This document shows, piece after piece, positions 1-6,735 of a stretch of 28,043 nucleotides of DNA. This DNA is from an uncultured Clostridia bacterium. Its GTDB lineage: Bacteria; Bacillota; Clostridia; Oscillospirales; Acutalibacteraceae. The position numbers and the translations under genes were made by a program. Each line of letters starts with the position of its first letter. Position 1 is the stretch's first letter. The stretch is from the NCBI GenBank assembly GCA_944381295.1, contig CALWKP010000186.1, positions 1 through 28,043 of the forward strand, in the 5' to 3' direction. The notes beneath the pieces were generated by a model. It did no database searches, was not told the DNA's origin, and saw only the letters and a list, made by a program, of their open reading frames with translations.

Positions 1-2
1 AA

Positions 3-941
3 TTTTTCGTGCGGTGGTCTGAAGTTGATTCTTTCGATCGCTCCAAGCCCACCGACCGTCATTATATGATCGACCGTCTCAACAACAGGATCCTGTTTGG
101 CGACGGTGTCAATGTTCGCATCCCCACCTGCCGCGATGACGTCGCCTTTACTGTGCGTACGCGCTGCTGCAATGGGTCCCAGGGAAATCTCCCGCAGGGC
201 GCGGTCAATGCCCTGCGCGGGCGGAGTCTCTATGTCAGTTCCGTTTATAACCCCATCAAAACCTATGCCGGCAGCGATATGGAAACGCCTGAGGCAGCCC
301 GTCGCAGAGGTTCTAATCTCTTTTGCAGCAGGGGCCGTCTCGTCAGCCAGACCGATTTTGTCCGGGAAATTTTATCCTTTTCCAATGCTATCCATCAGGT
401 CCGCTGCATGACCGGCATCGACATCGATGGCAACGAGAACCCATCGCTTGTGACCATCGCCATCATGATGCGTGATTACGCCAGCGGTGCCTATTCCTTC
501 CATAGCATCCGCGGGCCGCTCCGCCGCAGGCTCCTCGCCCAATGTGAGTCCACTCTGGCACCGGAGGACCTGATTCTGGCAGAACCGGTTTATGTGTCGG
601 TCTCCCTGTCCGTCTGGGCCGAAGCCGATGACCCCCATCTCTCCTTCTCCCTGCAATCGCTGATCCAGGATACCCTCGACCGGTTCCTGGACCCAATCGG
701 CGAAGACGGAAAAAGCAGCTGGAACCTCGGCGAAATGCCTACCCATACTCAGCTCGACATGCTCCTTCACACTCTGCGGGGGCCCGGACGCGTCAACCGC
801 TTCCTGGCCACCGCACGGTACGTGGACCGTACCGGTTCCCACGAATGTGCGCTCGAAGAGCTTCGTCCCAATCCGTTCGTCATCCCCGTCCCGGGAAAAC
901 ACCAGATCTATATCGAACTTCCCTCTTCATCGGAAAGATGA
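3..941 (+). CDS. Baseplate J-family wedge protein of a contractile injection system (5' end missing)
   Basis: The reading frame is open to the left edge, so the start lies outside the window; the visible part is the C-terminal ~312 residues, ending at TGA 939-941. It has the hallmarks of the baseplate J / T4 gp6 family. There is a W-S-E-V-D-x-F stretch followed by drhYxxD and an FGDG turn near the visible start. After it come an N-P-I-K...G-S-D-x-E-T-P-E-A-A-R-R-R segment and a VSQTDFVREI segment. These match the family pattern NP...GG.d.Es followed by a D(Y/F)e motif. In CIS particles these proteins build the wedge ring joining the spike hub to the sheath. The next two genes are also baseplate/tail proteins, which supports the call. 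Whether it corresponds to Afp11 or Afp12 of the antifeeding prophage cannot be decided here. Confidence 0.8.
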   Translation, partial: FFVRWSEVDSFDRSKPTDRHYMIDRLNNRILFGDGVNVRIPTCRDDVAFTVRTRCCNGSQGNLPQGAVNALRGRSLYVSSVYNPIKTYAGSDMETPEAARRRGSNLFCSRGRLVSQTDFVREILSFSNAIHQVRCMTGIDIDGNENPSLVTIAIMMRDYASGAYSFHSIRGPLRRRLLAQCESTLAPEDLILAEPVYVSVSLSVWAEADDPHLSFSLQSLIQDTLDRFLDPIGEDGKSSWNLGEMPTHTQLDMLLHTLRGPGRVNRFLATARYVDRTGSHECALEELRPNPFVIPVPGKHQIYIELPSSSER

Positions 942-1009
942 CTTAAATTCGCGTCCTACATCTCCACATCTTGGGCTGGACCTATTATCCGGCGTTTGGA
1001 GGATCACCT

Positions 1010-3121
1010 ATGCTCAACAGTATCAATCTTGATGATAAAACCTACCAGGACCTCTTTTCCGAAGCCCTTACCAAAATCCCGCTCTATTCTTCGGAATGGA
1101 CGAATTTTAATCGTTCTGACCCTGGTATTACGATCTTGCAAAACCTTTCCTCGTTCACGCTGCTGCAACGCGGCAGTCTGAACCGGATTACCGAAGAGGT
1201 CCAACGGGGCTTACTCCGTCTGGCCGGTTATCATACCCGGGAAAACCATGCCGCGCACCTATTCGCACAGGCTCCCGGGGAAGCCCTTTCCCTACCGCCG
1301 CAGTACCAGCTGCGCATCGGGGATATCTGCTTTGAAACCGAACAGGAAACTGTACTCTCCCCGTGGACAATCGAAGCAGTCTACGTTTGGCAGAATAATG
1401 CTTACCATGACGTGACGATGCTTTTGGACACAGAAAATGGTGCGGCGTCTATATTCGGCACGAACCCTGAACCAGGCAACGCCTTATACTGCATCCTGGA
1501 CGGCGTACCGGAAACCGGAACTCCCCTGCTGCTGTGGGCACAGGCATCTGGGCAGTCCCACCGCGTACCATTTCCGAAGGAGGATGCTCCGGTATTTGCC
1601 CGGACAAAGTGGCAGTATTATACCGCCGACGGCTGGAAGGACGCTGTGGCACAAGATGACACGCATGGCTTTTTAGTAAGCGGAAAAATCTCCCTTGTGC
1701 TGGACAGCGGGGATCCTGTACCCTTTACAGACGTTCCGTCTTCGGGGTGTGCGTTCCGGTGCGTGCTGGAATCCTGCGAATACGACTGGGCACCCCGTCT
1801 GGAATCCCTGAGCGCCAATTTGTTCCCTCTGCGGCAGTGCGAAACCCGCGCAGCGTCCTATCTGCTCCCGGGAGATAGCGAAGTCAGCATCCTTTCTCCG
1901 CTTGCGGAACTCGGAAACCTCTACGTATTCTGCCGTGAAACTCCTGACGCTCCCTACCGCGCCTATTTCCCGTTCACAGGGGTCGCGCAAGTCGGACGGT
2001 TCTATCTGCGCGAGGAGATCCCCGGCGGTATCCGGCTTTCTTTCCATCGCGCACGCTTCGGATTTGCTCCCTGTGAGCAAGAGGATGCGGTTCTCGTTTG
2101 CTGCTTCGACGACGAAATGATTCACCACCGTGACTTAGGTCCTGTCTTTGGCTATGAGGATCAGGAAGTCACGCTGGATATTGTAAAAAATGTCCTTCCT
2201 GGAAATTTCTTGTTGTTGTCCGAGGAGCCCGGTATCGACGGTCTCCCGGAATACTCTCTGGTCCCTCCCGGCGTGGACAACGGAGACGGCCTGTTTTACC
2301 GCGTTGATCCTAAGGAAGGGAAACTGCTCATCACTCACCCTGGGTTCGGCGCTGGCAGCCATCTGTATCTGGCCGCTTGTACCACCACCTGTGGGGTAAA
2401 AGGCAATATCCGTGCCGGAAGTATCCTGACGCACCCCATGCCGGAGTTTTCTACGGAACCTCCCAAAACCTTCCGCGCTGCGTCACCCGGTTTCGGCGGC
2501 TTCAGCTATGAATCTGTCGAACAGCTCCGCTCACGGCTTGCTGCCGACGTGCGCACCCCCTCCACTGCAGTGCTCCCGGAGGATTACGAGTTTCTGGTCC
2601 TCAAAACTCCTGGACTTTGTCTGCATAAAGTCCATGCAACTGCCTCTCCGCGGGAAAATCTTGTCCGAATTACCGCCAAACCTTACAGCAACGACGCTTT
2701 TCCGAGCCTTTCCCCGCTTTATCTCGAGGAGATCCACAAATGGCTGGAACCCCGCCGGATGCTGACAACCCGAATCGAAATCGTCCAGCCCAATTATGTC
2801 GCTGTGGATGTCTGGGCGATCCTGCACAGCAAAAGCTACTATGGAAATGCGTTGGATTCCGTGAGTCAGATGCTCACTGCTTCCCTCGATTATATCAACG
2901 GTCCGCAGCCGTTCGGTTCCAAAATCAGCTTCAGCAAACTGTATCAGAAATTACTGGAGCTTCCTGCTGTCGAATCCATCGTGGAATTCAAGCTGATACC
3001 GCAATCCTGGAACGGGATTTCTCTGGATGCCCCGGATCTCATTCTTGACCCGTATACGCTCTGCTATCCAGGAGAATTCCATATTCAGTTCCAGACCAGC
3101 CCTCACCTTTCCGGCTCCTAA
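1010..3121 (+). CDS. Large baseplate assembly protein, baseplate J-like (703 aa)
   Basis: An upstream in-frame TTG at 971 exists, but the ATG at 1010 is preceded by GGAGG at 998-1002 with 7-nt spacing, so I use it. The N-terminus carries the pattern of large 'putative baseplate assembly' proteins: D-x-x-T-Y-x-x-L-F-x-E-A, then WTNFNRSDPGITILQ, then a region predicting contacts with neighbouring wedges (LNRITEEVQRGLLRLAGY). A J-like core follows near residues 490-560 (SPGFGGFSYESVEQLRSRL, then a T-P-S-T-A-V-L-P-E-D-Y-E segment). The middle of the protein (about 100-480) is long and β-rich looking. It probably forms the second wedge subunit beside the preceding J protein. The 68-bp gap to the gene before and 65 bp to the gene after are consistent with one operon. 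The exact Afp/PVC counterpart is inferred, not seen. Confidence 0.82.
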   Translation: MLNSINLDDKTYQDLFSEALTKIPLYSSEWTNFNRSDPGITILQNLSSFTLLQRGSLNRITEEVQRGLLRLAGYHTRENHAAHLFAQAPGEALSLPPQYQLRIGDICFETEQETVLSPWTIEAVYVWQNNAYHDVTMLLDTENGAASIFGTNPEPGNALYCILDGVPETGTPLLLWAQASGQSHRVPFPKEDAPVFARTKWQYYTADGWKDAVAQDDTHGFLVSGKISLVLDSGDPVPFTDVPSSGCAFRCVLESCEYDWAPRLESLSANLFPLRQCETRAASYLLPGDSEVSILSPLAELGNLYVFCRETPDAPYRAYFPFTGVAQVGRFYLREEIPGGIRLSFHRARFGFAPCEQEDAVLVCCFDDEMIHHRDLGPVFGYEDQEVTLDIVKNVLPGNFLLLSEEPGIDGLPEYSLVPPGVDNGDGLFYRVDPKEGKLLITHPGFGAGSHLYLAACTTTCGVKGNIRAGSILTHPMPEFSTEPPKTFRAASPGFGGFSYESVEQLRSRLAADVRTPSTAVLPEDYEFLVLKTPGLCLHKVHATASPRENLVRITAKPYSNDAFPSLSPLYLEEIHKWLEPRRMLTTRIEIVQPNYVAVDVWAILHSKSYYGNALDSVSQMLTASLDYINGPQPFGSKISFSKLYQKLLELPAVESIVEFKLIPQSWNGISLDAPDLILDPYTLCYPGEFHIQFQTSPHLSGS

Positions 3122-3186
3122 TGCCCTGAAAGTTCTGGGATGCGCTGTCGGGCTTCCCAATTACCAGTAAAAGGAGTGGTTCCCTT

Positions 3187-4287
3187 ATGTCTTACGGAAT
3201 CCATCGATATGTGTATTATCCGAAACGCCTTGCCAGGAACCTGACGGAAGGTTTTTCCCTCTCGGACGGCGTATTTTCCTCCGCGGGGCCCGATGACCAG
3301 CAATACCGCTATCTTTTCCTCGCCTCCCTGGACAGCAGCGAGGAAGATTGTGCCTGGGGACGTTTGACGTTTGATCTGGAGCAGGACGATGATACCGTAC
3401 TCACTCTGCATGTGTGCGCTTCCAATGACACCCAGATCCAGGACGGGGATCAGCTCCTCTCCATCAACCAATTCCTGCTGGATCCGGCTCAGCCGGTACG
3501 CCGAAAATCCAAACTTTTTCAGGCTCTCGGCGGGATGCAGGCTTCCAATTCCAGCGATATCCTTCTTTACGGGCAGAAAGGACGTCATTTATGGCTCTGG
3601 TTTGAACTTGCCGGTTCCGGGACTGCAAAGTTTCATCATTTGTCTGTTACCGTACCAGGAGATAATTTTTACCGAACTTTTCCAACCGTATATCGGAACC
3701 AGGGGGAATTCCTCCACCGTTATCTTTCCGTATTTTCTTCCATGTACGCCGATTTGCAGGACCGGATCGACCAGCTTCCCCAGTACCTCGACCCCGATAC
3801 CGCGCCCGCAGAACTTCTCCCGGTCTTTGCCAAATGGCTTGGCCTCGAGCTGGATGGGAATTTTCTGGATGAAGAATGCCTGCGGCGTCTGGTCAAGGCA
3901 GCGCCCGAACTGATCGCCTACAAGGGAACCCGTCATGCGATTCAACTGATTGTCAAACTTTTCGTTACCGGCGACACCTATCTGGTCGAGCATAACTTAC
4001 TTAACCGCGAGCAGATCGTTGAAAACGGAGCCTTTAACGGAGGGGCACAGTATGATTTTTCCCTTTTGATCTCTCAGGAACCGGATGAGCTTTTATTATC
4101 CCGTCTGAAATTCCTGATCGATCAGTTCAAGCCTTCCCGAAGCCGAGCTAACATTATTTTCCTCGGGAACCGGGGAAATCTCGACGGCTATTCTTACCTT
4201 GACCTCAATGCCTCCCTGTTACAGCCGGCTTCTTACGCACTCGATGACAAACATGCTGTTTTCGGCATGGTCCGATTGGAGGAATAG
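3187..4287 (+). CDS. Phage tail protein, P2 gpI / TIGR02242-like (366 aa)
   Basis: ATG 3187 follows AAGGAG at 3171-3176 (10-nt spacing). The C-terminal half, about residues 160-330, has the tail-protein pattern of the P2 gpI family: FYRTFPTVYR, a helix with LHRYLSVFSSMYADLQDRID, QLPQYLDPDTAPAELLPVFA, KWLGLELD, then LRRLVKAAPELIAYKGTRHA and a closing FKPSRSR segment. The N-terminal ~150 residues look like an independent β-rich domain with no motif I recognise. In phage P2 this protein is part of the baseplate wedge where tail fibres attach. In CIS loci a homologue typically follows the J proteins, as here. It is the last structural gene visible, and no fibre, chaperone or toxin gene follows it directly. 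Confidence 0.8.
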   Translation: MSYGIHRYVYYPKRLARNLTEGFSLSDGVFSSAGPDDQQYRYLFLASLDSSEEDCAWGRLTFDLEQDDDTVLTLHVCASNDTQIQDGDQLLSINQFLLDPAQPVRRKSKLFQALGGMQASNSSDILLYGQKGRHLWLWFELAGSGTAKFHHLSVTVPGDNFYRTFPTVYRNQGEFLHRYLSVFSSMYADLQDRIDQLPQYLDPDTAPAELLPVFAKWLGLELDGNFLDEECLRRLVKAAPELIAYKGTRHAIQLIVKLFVTGDTYLVEHNLLNREQIVENGAFNGGAQYDFSLLISQEPDELLLSRLKFLIDQFKPSRSRANIIFLGNRGNLDGYSYLDLNASLLQPASYALDDKHAVFGMVRLEE

Positions 4288-4343
4288 CTTGCTGCGTGAT
4301 CGAATTTTTCTCTTTTCTCTGTCTTTCTTTTTCCTCCGTTTTA

Positions 4344-4352
4344 TGTTATACT
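4344..4352 (+). promoter_or_regulatory. Extended -10 promoter for the STAS gene
   Basis: TGTTATACT is a full TGn extension plus a 5/6 match to TATAAT. It lies 37 nt before the ATG of the STAS gene. The -35 region (about 4324-4329, TTTCTT) is weak, as is usual for extended -10 promoters. It gives the STAS gene transcription independent of the baseplate genes. Confidence 0.6.
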
Positions 4353-4389
4353 ATCTTTTATAAAAGATTGCAGCAAGGAGTATTTCATT

Positions 4390-4689
4390 ATGAATATCAT
4401 AAAGTCTGTTGATTCGCGGGGCGCTGTTCTGTCCCTGGATGGGCGTATTGACACCCTTTCTTCCCCACAGCTTCAAACAGCTATCCTGCAGGCTTTTCAA
4501 TCCCAAAAAATCCTGACCCTTGATTTTACCAAGGTCCCTTACATAAGCAGCGCAGGCCTCCGCGTTTTATTGATCAGCCAGAAAACTGCTACTGCAAAAG
4601 GCGGCTCCCTGACATTATGTCACGTTTCTGATACTGTCATGGCTGTTCTCGATATGTCGGGGTTCAGCAATATTCTGAATATTGTTTGA
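4390..4689 (+). CDS. STAS-domain anti-sigma factor antagonist (RsbV/SpoIIAA-like)
   Basis: The 99-aa protein is one STAS domain: β-rich start (VDSRGAVLSLDGRIDTLSSPQL), LTLDFTKVPYISSAGLRVLL core, and a C-terminal LDMSGFSNIL. The phosphorylatable serine of SpoIIAA (Ser58, in D-S-S-G) aligns with Ser54 in Y-I-S-S-A-G. In the known families the unphosphorylated form binds an RsbW-type kinase and frees that kinase's target; the kinase phosphorylates this serine and a PP2C phosphatase removes it. Both likely partners lie about 10 kb downstream (14,314-16,304). Start ATG 4390 has AAGGAG at 4375-4380. It has its own promoter and a strong hairpin after it, so it is probably a single-gene unit. Its usual sigma factor neighbour is absent. 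Confidence 0.85.
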   Translation: MNIIKSVDSRGAVLSLDGRIDTLSSPQLQTAILQAFQSQKILTLDFTKVPYISSAGLRVLLISQKTATAKGGSLTLCHVSDTVMAVLDMSGFSNILNIV

Positions 4690-4791
4690 TGGAAAGGCGC
4701 AGTGTTTCCTGTTCCTTTTAGAGAGGATGCCTGCCGCACTGCTGCTTTCTCTCCTTTTTCCGTTTTCCATGGCAGAGCTCCATCGCAATAC

Positions 4792-4826
4792 AAAGAGGAG
4801 CAGTCCAAGCAGGCCTGCTCCTCTTT
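4792..4826. terminator. Bidirectional hairpin between STAS and histidine kinase genes
   Basis: A perfect 12-bp inverted repeat (AAAGAGGAGCAG at 4792-4803 and its complement at 4815-4826) with an 11-nt loop lies between two convergent genes. The stem ends supply A- and T-rich flanks, but no long U-run follows on either strand, so termination is inferred from the stem and the position. Confidence 0.7.
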
Positions 4827-4855
4827 AATATGGTTTCTTTGCTCTCCAATTCCGG

Positions 4856-5800
4856 TCATGCACCCACAGCTACTGTCGGTTCTGCCGCTTCGGGGAATAT
4901 AATATGGATCTCCATTCCTTTGCCTACATCGCTTGTCGCACTGATATCCCCATGATGCGCCAGAACGATCTGCTGTACCTGATACAGACCATATCCACGC
5001 CCTCCTCGGTGGTTCCCCTCTTGGTTGCTGCCTTGATAATTTTTTTCAAAAATGTGTTCTGCTTCTTCCGGACAGATTCCCATTCCGTCATCCCTCACAA
5101 TCATGTGGACTTTGCCTTCTTTCCTCCACAGCCGGAATGTCACTGCCCCTGCACGCTGCATATATTTATAAGCATTTTCCAGCAAATTGTATACGATCTC
5201 ATTGGCACGGTTTTCGTTCATCTCCACCCGGATATCAGGTTCCGTAAATAACACCTGAAGCCTGATTTCCTCAAAACACATACTTTTCTGAATCTCCTGA
5301 ATACATTCCTGAATCGTCTTTACCAGGTTAACAGATCTTTTTGCTTCTGTAGAAAGTTCCATGATCTCCAAATGCTCTTGTATTTTTGGAAAAAAATCCA
5401 CAATGGATTGACTTTTCTGAATAATCTTTTCCAAATACTGATTCTGATCCTCCCGGTCAATCGCACCGCTTTCCAAAAGTTCCGCATACCCTTTGATAAT
5501 GGACAGCGGCATCCGGATACTGTGGGAAAATACAGAATAAAACTGTGTCTGCTCTTCCACGGATTGCCGTCTGCACTCTTTGACTTTCTGTTCTCCTTCT
5601 TCTTTTTCCTTTTCGATCTGTCTGCAAAGCTGTTCTTCCCTTTTCTTCTGTTTCCACAGCAAACCAGCCAAGCTGATGCTTTCTAAAAACAACGCCAAAC
5701 TTGCCACAATACTGATCCAGGGTATCTGCATATAGGAATTCGAAAGCAAAAGACCGGTAAATAGACAAAGCGTTATCAATAAAATAATCCATTTGCCCAT
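4856..5800 (-). CDS. Membrane sensor histidine kinase (314 aa)
   Basis: ATG at 5800 has GGAGGA just upstream (5813-5808); a TTG 15 nt earlier is in frame but lies inside that site. Two hydrophobic helices (about 4-24 and 27-49) with almost no outer loop are followed by a charged coiled-coil linker (50-85), a HisKA dimerisation domain with FSHSIRMPL (His93), and an HATPase domain. The ATPase domain has an N box (NLLEN, 205-209), a G1 box (D-D-G-M-G, 237-241), an F box (FEKNYQG) and a G2 box (G-R-G-Y-G-L). The residue after the phospho-histidine is Ser, not the usual Glu/Asp. The short loop suggests it senses the membrane or an internal signal. It is divergent from the response regulator at 6041, the likely partner. 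Its G+C is visibly lower than that of the CIS genes around it. Confidence 0.88.
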   Translation of the reverse strand: MGKWIILLITLCLFTGLLLSNSYMQIPWISIVASLALFLESISLAGLLWKQKKREEQLCRQIEKEKEEGEQKVKECRRQSVEEQTQFYSVFSHSIRMPLSIIKGYAELLESGAIDREDQNQYLEKIIQKSQSIVDFFPKIQEHLEIMELSTEAKRSVNLVKTIQECIQEIQKSMCFEEIRLQVLFTEPDIRVEMNENRANEIVYNLLENAYKYMQRAGAVTFRLWRKEGKVHMIVRDDGMGICPEEAEHIFEKNYQGSNQEGNHRGGRGYGLYQVQQIVLAHHGDISATSDVGKGMEIHIIFPEAAEPTVAVGA

Positions 5801-5860
5801 AATAGTTTCCTCCAATATATGTATTTCTATTGATCAGGAATTTTTCTTTTCGATGTTAAA

Positions 5861-5889
5861 AGTATAGACTTTTCTTTCCGGAATTGCAA
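5861..5889 (-). promoter_or_regulatory. SigA-type promoter for the histidine kinase gene
   Basis: Read on the minus strand: TTGCAA (-35, 5889-5884), a 17-bp spacer, then TATACT (-10, 5866-5861). The site is about 60 nt upstream of the ATG at 5800. The rest of the 240-bp divergent region (to 6040) must hold the response-regulator promoter. A TATAAA at 5989-5994 is possible there but has no good -35; three short TGGTAT/TGGTTT repeats lie at 5968-5989. Confidence 0.6.
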
Positions 5890-6040
5890 CTGTCTAAAAA
5901 ACAACCTGCAATTTTGCTTGAGGGTTCTCCTTCAAAATCACCCGTGTTTCCAGAATCATCGCCCTACTGGTATCTGGTATGGATGGTTTATAAAATCGGG
6001 ATTTTCTTTGATCGATAAAAAGAATGGTGGCTTTATTGTT

Positions 6041-6718
6041 ATGTATCAAATATTAATTGTGGAGGATGACGCGGATCTAGCTGAAATTACCCGGATTTAT
6101 TTTTCCAAGGAAGGTTATGAATCCGATATCGCCGGGACCTGCGCTCAAGCTCAGGCTCTTCTGAAAGAGAAAGAATATGATCTGATTTTGCTTGATGTGG
6201 TTTTGCCCGACGCCAGAGGTGACACCCTTTGTCAGCAAATACGCAGTTACAGTAATTGCCCGATCATTTTTATCAGTTGCCTGGATGATAGTCCTACGGT
6301 GATCAACGCACTGAAATCCGGCGGCGACGATTATATGGTGAAACCCGTCAACTATGCGGAACTTTTTGCCCGCGCTGAGGCAGTAATCCGCCGTTCTTCT
6401 CATCGCAAAAAGAGCCCTGATGCCTTACAGGAATATCGCTATTTCTCGGTTGACCCGATCCGGCATCAGGTAATCCGCAACGGTGAGACCCTTGACCTTT
6501 CCAGCATTGAATATTCTCTTTTGCAAACTTTCCTCAGCCATCCCGGTTCTCTGCTTTTGTACAGCGAGCTGTATGAAAGCGTCTGGGGAAGCGACAGCTT
6601 GGGAGATATCCGTACAGTAATGGTGCATATCTCTAATCTGCGTAAAAAACTTGATCCGGATCATGTGGGGATTATTCAGACTGTCCGGGGTGCTGGTTAT
6701 ATATTTAATCTCTCGTAA
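6041..6718 (+). CDS. OmpR/PhoB-family response regulator (225 aa)
   Basis: The frame is open upstream to 5918, but homology to receivers begins at ATG 6041 (MYQILIVEDDADL), preceded by a weak GGTGG. The receiver domain (1-~120) has acidic pocket Glu8-Asp9-Asp10, phospho-acceptor Asp52 (LILLDVVLPD), Ser79 and Lys101 (MVKPVNY). The C-terminal winged helix (about 132-225) contains LSSIEYSLLQTFLSHPG and the recognition-helix part VMVHISNLRKKL, ending VRGAGYIF. It is expected to be phosphorylated by the divergent kinase and to bind DNA as a dimer. Its stop is 17 bp from the AAA+ ATPase start, with a good ribosome site in between. So it looks like the first gene of the ATPase/NRPS/phosphatase operon and may control it. 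Confidence 0.9.
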   Translation: MYQILIVEDDADLAEITRIYFSKEGYESDIAGTCAQAQALLKEKEYDLILLDVVLPDARGDTLCQQIRSYSNCPIIFISCLDDSPTVINALKSGGDDYMVKPVNYAELFARAEAVIRRSSHRKKSPDALQEYRYFSVDPIRHQVIRNGETLDLSSIEYSLLQTFLSHPGSLLLYSELYESVWGSDSLGDIRTVMVHISNLRKKLDPDHVGIIQTVRGAGYIFNLS

Positions 6719-6735
6719 AAACCTGGAGGTACATT

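Noticed and set aside
1..4287. Simple prophage tail
   Set aside because: Not fully excluded, but a CIS-type AAA+ ATPase close by and no phage replication, head or lysis genes in the window favour a CIS.
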